Origin: Fretibacterium sp. OH1220_COT-178
Lineage (GTDB): Bacteria; Synergistota; Synergistia; Synergistales; Aminobacteriaceae
Reading direction: 5' to 3'
DNA length: 50,072 nucleotides
Assembly (NCBI RefSeq): GCF_003860125.1
Contig: NZ_RQYL01000023.1
Coordinates: forward strand, 1-50,072
In this document: positions 25,582 through 34,530 of the stretch, piece by piece
Numbering within the stretch: position 1 is the first letter of the stretch
How the letters are laid out: each line of letters starts with the position of its first letter
Position numbers and translations under genes: made by a program
Notes under the pieces: model-generated
What the model was told of the DNA's origin: nothing
Databases searched by the model: none
Seen by the model: the letters and a program-made list of their open reading frames with translations, nothing else

Positions 25582-25640
25582 GGGAGATTTTTTTAAGGTC
25601 ATTCGAGTGGGCAAAGTGGAGGAAAACAACGCACGCACTG

Positions 25641-25646
25641 TATAAT
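25641..25646 (+). promoter_or_regulatory. -10 element of the TamB-like gene
   Basis: A perfect TATAAT lies about 104 bases before the GTG start of the envelope gene and 60 bases after the last DnaA box. No recognisable -35 is present at the proper spacing, so an activator, possibly DnaA, may be involved. Confidence 0.4.
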
Positions 25647-25749
25647 GGTCGGCATCCGACGGCGGGTGCCCTTTTGCGTCCCGGCCCGTTCCGGGGCGTT
25701 TTTATTTCGGGTGGGGGATAGACAGTCCGGAACGAAACGAGGTTGCAGC

Positions 25750-28700
25750 GTGGTTAAAAAAATTCTGTATCGTACGACGCAGTTCCTTCTCGTGCTGACC
25801 GCGGCGGCGGCCGGGCTCGTCTGGCTGCCGACCGGCTCGTGGCTGGTCCTGCCCCTGGCCCGTCACCTCGGGGGATCGGGCGTGCCCTCCCTGAGGCTGG
25901 AGGACGTTCAGGGGTCCCTGTACGGGGGGTACTCCCTGACGGGCGTGGAGGTCGTCTCGGGGGACGCCGTGCTGCTTTCCCTGCACCGGCTTGCCGTGCG
26001 GCCCGATTGGCCGTCGGTCCTGAACGGAGTCCCCTGGCTGGAGTTCCTGGAGGCGGAGGGCCTGAGCGGCGACCTGCAAAGCCTTCAGTCCCTGGCCGAA
26101 CGCTTCGGGGGGGGGGAGTCCTCGTCCGAACCCCTCCGGCTCCTGCCGATGCGCGTCTCGGTTCGGGATGCGACGGTCGCCTCCCCGCAGGGGCCCCTGC
26201 ACCTGGCGTCGCTCGAGCTCTCTGAGCAGGGACACCTGGCTCTGCGCTCGACCCTGGCGGGACTGCCCCTCGACGTCGACGCGCTCGTCGGCTTCTCACC
26301 CCTCTCCGTGGTCTCGGGCGATCTGCGGCTCGGGGAGGGAAAGGGCTCGTTCAAGGGGCGGCTGGCGGCGCCCTTCGACTTTCGCGGGGATCTGGCGGCC
26401 CTGCCGCTGAAATCCGTTCTGCCCTTCGTCCCCGGCGCTCCCCTCCGGGGATCGGGCCGCGTCGACGGCCGTTTCACCCTCACGGGACCGGCGGAGGCGC
26501 CCGAGCTGAGGGGCGTGATTGCGTTGACGCGCGGCGTCGTGATGGACGTGCCCGTGGACCTGCGGGTGCCCTGGAGCTGGTCCGGGGGCGTCTTTGCCGT
26601 TCAGGACGCGAAGCTCCGGAGCCTGTCCGCCGAGATGGCGCTGGCCCTCTCCGCGGACCTGAGCGGGGAGGCGTGGCGCCTGTCCGCGCGGGGCTCCGCG
26701 AAGGACGTCTCCGTCGGGAACATCGGACGCATCCTTGCGCCGCAGGCTCGACTGGCTGGGGAGCGGGGGCGGCTGCGGTTCGACCTCACCGCCGATGCCG
26801 CGGGCACCGTGGCCGGCGAGCTCTCCGTCAGCCTGCCCGAGGTGGCTGCGGCGGGGAAACGGGTGGTCCGGAACCTGAATGCGGACATTCGCCTGGTCCC
26901 CGGGGAGGCGCCCCAGATCGTCTGCGACGGCGAGGTCTTCGGCGGGCGGGTTCTGGGCAAGGGGGAGGTCGTCCGTAAGGACGGAGCCCTGCGTCCGGAG
27001 ATGGTCTTCACGGCTACCGATGTCGACACCGCCCTGATGGCCGCGGCCCTTCCCGCACTGTCGGCCGCCGCCCCCTCCGGAAAGCTGGCCCTGACCGTAC
27101 GGGTCGACGGGGCGCTGGAGGCCTCGAGCACCCTGAGCTCCTCCAAATTGACGGTCGGAGGGGTGACGGTCCAGGACCTGAGGGCCTCGGCACGCTACAT
27201 CGGGGGACAGGCGATCCTGGAGCGGCTGGACGGACGCATCGGAAAGGCCCCGCTGTTCCTCTCGGGGGCTGCGGACGTCCGGCGCTCGACGCTGGCCTTC
27301 GAGGGGAGCGTCCAGGGGCTCGACCCCAGATCCGTGCCGCAGATCGCGACTCGGATCAAGGGGACCTGCGACGTCAGGGCCTTTGTCGGCGGCACGTTTT
27401 CGGACCCGCGCGTGACGGTTCGCGTGAGCGGAAAGGACAACCGGGTGGCGGGGGTCCCCCTGCGCAACCTGGGGCTCTCGGTCACCTACTCCGACGATCG
27501 GATCACCCTGCCCGAGACCGTGCTGCCCCTGCCCGGCGGGACGCTGACCCTTCGGGGGACCGTAGCCCTGCCTGGGGGATCCGAGCCGCGCCTGGACCTG
27601 TCCGGGAAGCTGACGAGCCTGAGCCTCGCCCCCCTGGCCAAGGCCCTCGGGCTGCGACAGCCCCTGAAGGGCGAGGTGCGGGGCTCCTTCAAGGTCTCGG
27701 GGCCTCTCGGGACGGCAGCCGTGTCCGCCTCCCTCCACGGGTCCGGCATCCGGGCCGCCGGCGTCTCCATCCCGAAGTTCGAACTGGATGCACGGGGGAC
27801 CGCCAGGGAGGTTCGGGTCGACCGGCTGTCGGCCACGGTCGGCGAGGGGACCGTCGAGGGGCGGGGGGTCGTCTCCCTTTCGGCCGGGAACCCCATGCAC
27901 AGCAAGACCGACGTCAAGCTGGCCGTGAAGGGGCTGGAGGTCCGTCCGATCCTGAGTCCGTTCGTCCCCGACGTCCCCGTGGGCGGGATCCTCAACGGCT
28001 CCCTGACGCTTCAGGGGTCGCCCGCAAAGCCCTCGGTCACCCTGAGGGTCGATTCGCCGCTGACGATCCGGGAGACGATCGTCGACCGGATGGCCCTGTC
28101 CGTGCAGGGGAGGGGCAAGGACCGATTTGCGCTGCACGCCAGCGGCCAGCTGGGCGACTTTCGCCTTGCGGCCAAGGGGGACGTCCGGCGCGAGGGGAAC
28201 GGCTGGCGCTATGCCATGACGACGGAGCCGCTGGATCTGGACCGGATGCTCTCGGCAAAATCCCCCTCGATGAGGGGCAAGCTCGCCGGCCAGGTGACGG
28301 TGAAGCTGACGGGGTCCACGCACTCGGGCAAGAAGGGGGACCTGCGCCCCGTGGCGATGCACCTGTCCATCCCCAAGCTGTCGGCTTCTGGCCTCACCGT
28401 GACGGACATCTTCCTGCCGCTCCAGGTCGCCGGGGGGAGGGCCCAGCTCACCGGGGGCAGGGCGATGCTCTACAAGGGGGCCGTCCGGGCCAACGCGGAG
28501 GTGTTTCTGGCGGATTCGAAATGGCAGGGGACCGTCAGCGTGCGGGGGCTGGACATGGGGGAGATGGCCCGGCCCTTCCTGCCCCAGGGGGAGCTCGTCG
28601 GCAGCGCGGACGCCAACGTGAGGCTGAAGGGGAACTTCGGGACCCTGATGATGGTGTTCGCCAACGGCGACTTCTCGACGGGCAAGGGGTACCTGCACAA

Positions 28701-29304
28701 GATGAAGGTCATCGACGCCGTGTCCCCCATCAAGCGCATCACCTTCGAGACGATCCGGGGGACGTTCTTCTGGGACGGATCCGACCTGCGTCTGAACCCC
28801 GGCACCCAGGCCACGGCCGGCCCGCGGGACCCGCTCTATCGCTATTTTTCGGTCAGCGGGCCTCTGGGGATCCCCGGCGAAGGGCTGAAGCTGATCTGCA
28901 AGGGGCGCTTCGACGTCCAGATGCTGGACAAGGTCCTGGGGGCGCTGAAGGGCGTGTTTCAGTACTTCACCGGCGGGCTCTCCGGCGGCGGCAGCGGCCT
29001 GATCAAGGGGGCCGTGGGCAAATTGCTGGGCATCGAGAAGCGGGACTTTCAGGATGTCTCCTTCGTGCTGGCGGGCAGCTGGTCGGCGCCTCAGCTGCTG
29101 AACCTCAGGATAGACAAGCCCATCCAGAACTATCTTCCCCTGGACAAGCTGAACAAGACCGAGGAACAGAAAGCGGAGGACAAGAAGTTCCGTCTGAACC
29201 TGAAGATACCGACCGGCCCCGGCGCAAAGGACAGGGAAAACCGGACCGAGGACCAGCTCAAGGAACAGATGCTGGACAACCTGTTCAACATCGGGGTGGA
29301 TTAG
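25750..29304 (+). CDS. AsmA/TamB-like inner-membrane-anchored bridge protein
   Basis: Predicted periplasm-spanning protein of the AsmA/TamB/YhdP group, thought to move phospholipids between membranes or aid outer-membrane assembly. The start is assigned to GTG at 25750 (GAGG 7 bases upstream), giving 1,184 residues; a 35-codon in-frame extension lacks a ribosome site. A membrane anchor follows at about residues 6-28 (YRTTQFLLVLTAAAAGLVWL). The rest is a long run of beta-rich repeats (LSGKLTSLSLAP, VRGSFKVSGPL types) consistent with a hydrophobic groove. The AsmA-like C-terminal region begins near residue 990 (KVIDAVSPIKRITFETIRG). Stand-alone gene. Which AsmA-clan member it matches best is uncertain. 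Confidence 0.8.
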   Translation: MVKKILYRTTQFLLVLTAAAAGLVWLPTGSWLVLPLARHLGGSGVPSLRLEDVQGSLYGGYSLTGVEVVSGDAVLLSLHRLAVRPDWPSVLNGVPWLEFLEAEGLSGDLQSLQSLAERFGGGESSSEPLRLLPMRVSVRDATVASPQGPLHLASLELSEQGHLALRSTLAGLPLDVDALVGFSPLSVVSGDLRLGEGKGSFKGRLAAPFDFRGDLAALPLKSVLPFVPGAPLRGSGRVDGRFTLTGPAEAPELRGVIALTRGVVMDVPVDLRVPWSWSGGVFAVQDAKLRSLSAEMALALSADLSGEAWRLSARGSAKDVSVGNIGRILAPQARLAGERGRLRFDLTADAAGTVAGELSVSLPEVAAAGKRVVRNLNADIRLVPGEAPQIVCDGEVFGGRVLGKGEVVRKDGALRPEMVFTATDVDTALMAAALPALSAAAPSGKLALTVRVDGALEASSTLSSSKLTVGGVTVQDLRASARYIGGQAILERLDGRIGKAPLFLSGAADVRRSTLAFEGSVQGLDPRSVPQIATRIKGTCDVRAFVGGTFSDPRVTVRVSGKDNRVAGVPLRNLGLSVTYSDDRITLPETVLPLPGGTLTLRGTVALPGGSEPRLDLSGKLTSLSLAPLAKALGLRQPLKGEVRGSFKVSGPLGTAAVSASLHGSGIRAAGVSIPKFELDARGTAREVRVDRLSATVGEGTVEGRGVVSLSAGNPMHSKTDVKLAVKGLEVRPILSPFVPDVPVGGILNGSLTLQGSPAKPSVTLRVDSPLTIRETIVDRMALSVQGRGKDRFALHASGQLGDFRLAAKGDVRREGNGWRYAMTTEPLDLDRMLSAKSPSMRGKLAGQVTVKLTGSTHSGKKGDLRPVAMHLSIPKLSASGLTVTDIFLPLQVAGGRAQLTGGRAMLYKGAVRANAEVFLADSKWQGTVSVRGLDMGEMARPFLPQGELVGSADANVRLKGNFGTLMMVFANGDFSTGKGYLHKMKVIDAVSPIKRITFETIRGTFFWDGSDLRLNPGTQATAGPRDPLYRYFSVSGPLGIPGEGLKLICKGRFDVQMLDKVLGALKGVFQYFTGGLSGGGSGLIKGAVGKLLGIEKRDFQDVSFVLAGSWSAPQLLNLRIDKPIQNYLPLDKLNKTEEQKAEDKKFRLNLKIPTGPGAKDRENRTEDQLKEQMLDNLFNIGVD

Positions 29305-29337
29305 TCCCACAAGAAATTGAGACTGTTGGTGCGTATG

Positions 29338-29365
29338 TTGACACGACGGAGGAAACCTCTATAAT
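29338..29365 (+). promoter_or_regulatory. Perfect consensus sigma70 promoter
   Basis: TTGACA (29338-29343), a 16-base spacer and TATAAT (29360-29365) give full consensus in both elements. Transcription should begin near 29372, at the foot of a small hairpin (TGCCC 29371-29375 / GGGCA 29381-29385), and run toward the NYN gene. Confidence 0.85.
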
Positions 29366-29407
29366 GAATATGCCCTGAAGGGGCACACAAGTAAGTTGTA
29401 TTCCGGT

Positions 29408-29436
29408 GCGGGAGAGGGCTTCAAGCCCTCTCCCGC
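29408..29436 (+). other. Long perfect hairpin in the NYN leader
   Basis: GCGGGAGAGGGCTT (29408-29421) pairs completely with AAGCCCTCTCCCGC (29423-29436). AAAAATTT follows rather than a U tract, so it is not a textbook terminator. It could be a partial terminator, a stability element or the body of a short RNA made from the consensus promoter. Confidence 0.65.
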
Positions 29437-29463
29437 AAAAATTTGGGGACAGAGGTGGGGGGC

Positions 29464-30201
29464 GTGTCGCAGGAAATGGTGGGCATTTTTGTAGATTGGC
29501 AAAATCTTTATAACGACATCAGAACGGCTCTGAAAAAATGCGCTCCCCCTCCAATATTCAATCCCAACGATACTGTGCAATTGAGCTATCTTTTTCATTC
29601 CTTCCTTCTTCCTGAGGAAAAGTTGTTCCGCATCTATCTTTATACGGCATTGCCGATGGCTTCGGAGGAGGTGGAACGCTATGTGAACACCACTCCGCGC
29701 TTCAGCAGCCAGCGGGAGATGTTCAGGAAATATTGGGAGAGCCCTGCCGTGGATGGCCGGTCCCCCAAGGAGCGACAGGATCTTACGCATCGTGAAGCCG
29801 GAAAATTTCAGGAGCGTCTCATGCGTAGCAACTGTTACGCCTTGCGGTTGGGGCAACAGCGATGCCAGAATCTTGAGGCAAACGGACGTCCCAACCTCGT
29901 GCAAAAGCAGGTGGATATGCTGATTGGCATAGATATTTCGCACGCCTCGTTTTACAGACAGGTCGACAAGGTGATGATCTTCTCCAAGGATACGGATATC
30001 GCTCCAGCCCTGAAGGTTGCAAGGATACATGGCCTTCAAACGATCGTCGCGACGATAGATTCCGTCGATTATCCCGATATCCGCTTGCAAAAACACGCTG
30101 ATTATCGGAGATCGCTCGACCTGTCGCAGATTGCGGCGGAGGGATCGGAACATGGATGGGACTCCACGAAAATCGACAGGAAAGGGAACGATTTTCGATA
30201 A
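29464..30201 (+). CDS. NYN-domain (PIN-like) nuclease, LabA/DUF88 type
   Basis: Predicted metal-dependent RNase. The 245-residue product has the NYN acidic pattern: FVDWQNL near residue 9, KQVDMLIGIDIS near 157, and FSKDTDIAPALKVA near 180. A GTG at 29464 is preferred (GAGGTGGGG upstream); an upstream TTG at 29443 and the ATG at 29476 are alternatives. Markedly lower GC than its neighbours, which with its isolated position between housekeeping blocks suggests horizontal acquisition. The consensus promoter and hairpin upstream probably drive it. NYN proteins occur in RNA turnover, toxin-like and defence contexts; nothing here decides between them. Confidence 0.8.
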   Translation: MSQEMVGIFVDWQNLYNDIRTALKKCAPPPIFNPNDTVQLSYLFHSFLLPEEKLFRIYLYTALPMASEEVERYVNTTPRFSSQREMFRKYWESPAVDGRSPKERQDLTHREAGKFQERLMRSNCYALRLGQQRCQNLEANGRPNLVQKQVDMLIGIDISHASFYRQVDKVMIFSKDTDIAPALKVARIHGLQTIVATIDSVDYPDIRLQKHADYRRSLDLSQIAAEGSEHGWDSTKIDRKGNDFR

Positions 30202-30361
30202 GCCGACCTCCTGTCGGCCTGACTGCCGCTTTCCGCAGCTCGCCCTCAAATATTGGGAGGTGTGGACACCGTTCTCGAGGGCGGTGGTTTTCTCGCTACT
30301 CCCGATGACGCCTCCTCAATCTTCCTTCGTCATTTGACCCTGCCTTTTCTCCAACTCGGAT
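30202..30361. terminator. Convergent intergenic region with terminator-like hairpins
   Basis: GCCGAC (30202-30207) pairs with GTCGGC (30213-30218) directly after the NYN stop. A second pair, CACCG 30267-30271 / CGGTG 30282-30286, is followed by GTTTTCT and is the better plus-strand terminator. The gap separates the NYN gene from the lipid A operon. Confidence 0.5.
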
Positions 30362-32632
30362 TCAGAGCCCGTCCCGCAGCCTCGTGTAGAGCCTTTCCCG
30401 CGCGTCCCAGCCCAGGGCCGAGGCGGCGTGGTCCGCCATGTCCGCCAGGGCGCCGGGGGCCCCCATGCGTGCCCGGCCCGCCGAGCTCATCCTCTCGTAG
30501 AGCCCGGGGTCGGCGAGCACCCGCAGCGCGCATTCCGCCAGGGCCTCGGGCGTCGCCTCCACGAGGATCTCCGCGTCCCCCAGCAGCTTCTTCTGGACCC
30601 TTTTGCCCTTCTCGTCGATCGAGACCACGGGGATCCCGAGCCCCGCGCAGAGCTGGTTGGCCGTCCCCCCGAGTCCGATCAGCAGGTCCGCGCCCCGCGC
30701 CGCCGTCGAGACGGGCTCCGTCGTGAGGTCGAGGCGAAGCGTCCCCCGCCTCAGGGCACGGGGCTTCTCCTCCGGCCCCTCGGGCGTCCAGCCCGCGCAG
30801 GAGGCGATCAGCCGGCTCGCCGACAGGGTCGGGGCCAGGACCATGCGAAAGCGGCAGGGCCGGGCCCCGTTCAGGCGTCCGGCGGCGTCCAGCAGGAGCC
30901 GGACGTCCTCGTAGGCCCGAAGACGGCTGCCCGGGAGCAGCAGGACCAGCGGCACGTCGCCCGGCCCCGGGGGCCCGGGCGGGGGGGCGGGCGGCGCGTC
31001 GCCCAGGAGGTCCATGATGGGGCTGCCGGCGTAGACCGCATCGGCCCCGGAGCGTTGCAGCTGTTCGGCGCTCTCGGGGTCCCGCGTCCAGGTCCGGAGC
31101 ACGAAGCGGCGGATCAGGGCGCGCTCCAGGCGCCAGTGCCCGCTCAGGTGGACGGTCTTGGCGGTCGCGACGAAGAGGGGCCGGACGCCGCAGCCCCAGA
31201 GCGTGTGGAGGAGCAGATAGACGTCCCCCACGCACAGCGGTGTGCGCACGGAGTCGCGCAGCGCCGCCCAGGCCCGGAGCTGATCGCGCACGTGGCGCAG
31301 CAGGCCGGCGCGCATGTCGCCCCACAGGTCGCGGAGCCGATATTTCACCACCCCCCCCGACGGCGTGACCGACGGGGCGGAACGGACCGGAAAGCCGGAG
31401 GCGCGATAGGCGTCGCCGCGCCCCACCAGGGGAAAGGCCAGAACCTCGGAGGCGGGAAAACGGGTGCGGAGCCGCTCCGCCAGGAGCACGCCGATCGCGT
31501 CCTCCCCGTAGCCGTTCGAGGCCACGACCAGGCGCGGCCTCAGCGCCTCGGTCAGGAGGGCGAAGAAACGCTCGGGCTCGTCCAGGACCGAAGCCACCCG
31601 GGGAACCCGGAGCGGCAGCGGGGGGCGCCAGGACGCGGGGAGGTTGTAGAGGTCCTTCTCGGTACAGGCCAGGAAGGAGGCCCCGGCCCCGGTCCCCTCG
31701 GCGAGAAGCGCCTCCAGGTCGTGCGGCCGGTAGCGGTGATGGTCCTTGAAGCGGTGCTCCCCGACGATCCGGAGCCCCTCGTCCCTCAGGGACCGGGCGA
31801 AGCTCTCCGGATTGCCGATCGCCGAGAAGGCCAGGACGGGGCTCCCGGGCGCGGGCGGATCGCAGGGGCGCAGAGCGCCGTCCCATTCGCCCCAGCCGTC
31901 GATCCGCAGGCGGGAGGTGAAGATGCGCTCCGCGGGGACGTGGCGCTCCACCGCCGTGCGGAGCGCGCTCAGGGCTTCGGGGCCGGCCTGGTCGACCTTC
32001 GTCAGGACGACGACGTGGGCCCGCGCCAGGGCGGAGGGGGGTTCCCGAAGGATGCCCGAGGGGATCAGGGTTCCGTTTCCGAAAGGGCAGGCCGCGTCGA
32101 TGAGGACCACGTCGACGTCGCGGCCCAGCCGACGGTGCTGGAAGGCGTCGTCGGCGATCGTCAGCTCGACGCCGCGCCGGCGCAGCTCGCGGACTCCCTC
32201 GATGCGGCGCCGCGCGATGGCGACGGGCACGTCGGCCAGCCGCTCGGAGAGGAGCAGGGGCTCGTCGCCCGCCGCGGCCCGGTCCCCGTCCCCGCCCTCG
32301 ACGACCAGGACCGACCCGGACCGGGAGCGGCCCCCGCCGTACCCGCGGCTGACGATTCCGACCCGGACGCCGCGGTCCCGCATGGTGCGGGCCAGCATCT
32401 CGACGAAGGGGGTCTTGTTCGTCCCTCCGTAGGTCAGGTTTCCCACGCTGATCAGGGGCAGGGGCGGCTCGTCCGAGCGTTTCAGCCCGTGGCGGTGGAG
32501 AAAGCCCCAGGAGCCGACGATCAGCCGGTTCAGCCAGGACGCGGGCGTCAGGAGCGCCCAGAGGGGCGAGAAGCGCTCTCCCCGGACGTGGGCCATGTAG
32601 TTTCGGACGATCGCTCCGCCCAGGCGCGTCAT
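30362..32632 (-). CDS. lpxK: Tetraacyldisaccharide 4'-kinase fused to an LpxB-like domain
   Basis: The 756-residue protein combines two parts. Residues 1 to about 365 are LpxK, which phosphorylates the lipid A disaccharide at the 4' position: LISVGNLTYGGTNKTP is the Walker A-like signature, with SRGYGG, GDEPLLLSER and TIADDAFQHRRL following. Residues of about 366-756 begin VVASNGYGEDAIGVLLAERL and match the lipid-A-disaccharide-synthase-related GT-B family (TIGR03492-like), ending with LLIGLGGTANQLCAGLG. LpxK alone is usually about 320-350 residues, so this is a genuine fusion with no stop or frame change between. Its ATG overlaps the msbA stop as ATGA (32629-32632). It is the last gene of the operon. 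Confidence 0.9.
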   Translation of the reverse strand: MTRLGGAIVRNYMAHVRGERFSPLWALLTPASWLNRLIVGSWGFLHRHGLKRSDEPPLPLISVGNLTYGGTNKTPFVEMLARTMRDRGVRVGIVSRGYGGGRSRSGSVLVVEGGDGDRAAAGDEPLLLSERLADVPVAIARRRIEGVRELRRRGVELTIADDAFQHRRLGRDVDVVLIDAACPFGNGTLIPSGILREPPSALARAHVVVLTKVDQAGPEALSALRTAVERHVPAERIFTSRLRIDGWGEWDGALRPCDPPAPGSPVLAFSAIGNPESFARSLRDEGLRIVGEHRFKDHHRYRPHDLEALLAEGTGAGASFLACTEKDLYNLPASWRPPLPLRVPRVASVLDEPERFFALLTEALRPRLVVASNGYGEDAIGVLLAERLRTRFPASEVLAFPLVGRGDAYRASGFPVRSAPSVTPSGGVVKYRLRDLWGDMRAGLLRHVRDQLRAWAALRDSVRTPLCVGDVYLLLHTLWGCGVRPLFVATAKTVHLSGHWRLERALIRRFVLRTWTRDPESAEQLQRSGADAVYAGSPIMDLLGDAPPAPPPGPPGPGDVPLVLLLPGSRLRAYEDVRLLLDAAGRLNGARPCRFRMVLAPTLSASRLIASCAGWTPEGPEEKPRALRRGTLRLDLTTEPVSTAARGADLLIGLGGTANQLCAGLGIPVVSIDEKGKRVQKKLLGDAEILVEATPEALAECALRVLADPGLYERMSSAGRARMGAPGALADMADHAASALGWDARERLYTRLRDGL

Positions 32633-34425
32633 GTCCGCTCCCCGGCGGTGTCCTCGAACTGCAGGCGATGGAGCCGGGCGTAGAGCCCGCCCTCCCGGAC
32701 CAGGGCGTCGTGCGTGCCCTCCTGGACGATCCGGCCGTCCTCCAGCACCAGGATGCGGTCGGCCGAGCGTACGGTGGAGAGCCGATGCGCGATGACGAAG
32801 GCGGTCCGGCCCGCCATAGCGCGGTTCATCGCCTCCTGGACCTGCCGTTCCACGGCCAGGTCCAGGGACGAGGTCGCCTCGTCCAGGATCAGGATGCGGG
32901 GGTCGCGGACGACGGCCCGCGCGATGGCGATGCGCTGCCTCTGCCCTCCGGACAGGGTGACGCCGCGCTCGCCGACCTCCGTGGCGTAGCCCTCGGGCAG
33001 GCCCTCGATGAAGCCGTCGATGTCGGCCACGTGCGCCGCCCTCCGGATCGCCGACATGAGTTCCGGGTCGGACAGGGGGTCGTGGCCCGGCGCCGGAAGC
33101 CCGTAGGCGATGTTGAAGGCGATGGAGCCCTTCATCAGGACGGACTCCTGCGGGACGATGCCGATCTGCCGGCGGAGCCGGGGCAGAAGCAGGGTGGCCG
33201 CATCGTGCCCGTCGATGAGGACGCGGCCCGACGTGGGGTCGTAGAAGCGCGGGATGAGGTCCACCAGGGTCGACTTGCCCGAGCCGGTGGGGCCGACGAC
33301 GGCGATCCGCTCGCCCGGTCGGACGGAGAGGCTGATCCCCTTCAGGATCTCCCGCCCCTCGGTATAGGAGAACCGGACGTCCTCGAAGGTGACCTCGCCG
33401 CGGAGCCGTCCGGGGTCGGTCCGGGAGCGGTCCGTCGGCTCCGTGGGGGTGTCCAGCATGGCGAAGATGCGCTCCGCCGCGGCCAGGCCGGTCTGGAGCG
33501 CTCCCATGCGGCTCATGACGGTACGGATGGGCTGGACCATGAAGGCGATGTAGCCGATGAAGGCGATCAGCTCGCCGGGCGACAGGGCCCCGCCGATCAC
33601 GCTCCGGCCCCCGAACCAGAAGACGACGGCGAGCGCGCAGATCAAAAAGATCTCGATCACGCCGGAGAGAAACGCCTGGATGCGCACCGCGCGGAGCAGC
33701 GCGTCGAAGTTCTCGACGTTGCCTCGCCGGAAGCGCTCCAGCTCCTGCTCCTCCGTCGCGAAGGCGCGCACGACGCGGATCGCCGAGAACGCCTCGGTGG
33801 CGATGGCGGTCAGGTCCGCCAGACGCTCCTGGACGCGGTGCCCGGCCCTGCGGAGCCGTCGGGCCGCAAAGGCCAGAAGCCAGGCCACAACGGGCAGCAC
33901 GACGACGATCAGCAGGGTGAGACGCCAGTTGAGGTAGAGGATGAAGGAGAACATCCCGACGAAGGTCACGGCGTTGAAGACCAGGTCCACGAAGGTGTTG
34001 GTGACGAGGTTCTGAAGCGTCGCCACGTCGCCCGTGATGCGGCTCATCAGCTCGCCCACCCGGGCCGCGTGCAGCGTGCGCAGCGACATGCGCTGCATGT
34101 GGTCGTAGAGCACGATGCGGATGTCCATCACGACCCGCTGTCCGACGTCGTTCATCAGGTACTGCTGCCCGTAGAGCGTCATGGCCTTGAGGACGAAGAT
34201 CAGGACGACCGAGACGCAGATCAGGTTCAGGGCGAACAGGTTCTTGGAGATCAGGACGTCGTCGACCACGCTCTTGAAGAGCCAGGGGGGCAGGATGTTC
34301 AGCCCCGAGGATGCGAGCATGAAGAACACCGCCCCCGCGAGACGATAACGGTAGGGCGCGGTATGGGCGGCCAGCCGACGCACGGCGCCGGGGCGGGAGG
34401 GGGTCGTCTTTTCCTGCGTCGGCAT
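32629..34425 (-). CDS. msbA: Lipid A export ABC transporter (MsbA-like)
   Basis: Homodimeric half-transporter expected to flip lipid A-core across the inner membrane. The 598-residue product has six transmembrane helices in about residues 20-310 and one ATPase domain. That domain has Walker A GPTGSGKST, Q-loop IVPQESVLMKGS, signature LSGGQRQRIAIARA, Walker B ILILDEATSSLD and the H-loop AHRLSTV. Start ATG at 34425 with AGGAGG 6 bases upstream. The identity as MsbA rather than a generic ABC exporter rests on its place between lipid A genes. Confidence 0.88.
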   Translation of the reverse strand: MPTQEKTTPSRPGAVRRLAAHTAPYRYRLAGAVFFMLASSGLNILPPWLFKSVVDDVLISKNLFALNLICVSVVLIFVLKAMTLYGQQYLMNDVGQRVVMDIRIVLYDHMQRMSLRTLHAARVGELMSRITGDVATLQNLVTNTFVDLVFNAVTFVGMFSFILYLNWRLTLLIVVVLPVVAWLLAFAARRLRRAGHRVQERLADLTAIATEAFSAIRVVRAFATEEQELERFRRGNVENFDALLRAVRIQAFLSGVIEIFLICALAVVFWFGGRSVIGGALSPGELIAFIGYIAFMVQPIRTVMSRMGALQTGLAAAERIFAMLDTPTEPTDRSRTDPGRLRGEVTFEDVRFSYTEGREILKGISLSVRPGERIAVVGPTGSGKSTLVDLIPRFYDPTSGRVLIDGHDAATLLLPRLRRQIGIVPQESVLMKGSIAFNIAYGLPAPGHDPLSDPELMSAIRRAAHVADIDGFIEGLPEGYATEVGERGVTLSGGQRQRIAIARAVVRDPRILILDEATSSLDLAVERQVQEAMNRAMAGRTAFVIAHRLSTVRSADRILVLEDGRIVQEGTHDALVREGGLYARLHRLQFEDTAGERT

Positions 34426-34530
34426 GAGATACCTCCTAAAAATGGGCTTGACCTCGGGGGCCTGCCGCCCTGCCGGGTCGGGGTCCGCCAGGCTCCCCTT
34501 CCGGGGAAGGGCGGATGCGTCCCGGGGCCG
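34426..34530 (-). other. Intra-operon gap with hairpin
   Basis: At 105 bases this is the only sizeable gap in an otherwise overlapping operon. It contains CCCTTC (34496-34501) pairing with GAAGGG (34506-34511) around a CGGG tetraloop. It might tune expression of msbA and lpxK relative to the upstream genes. Confidence 0.35.
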
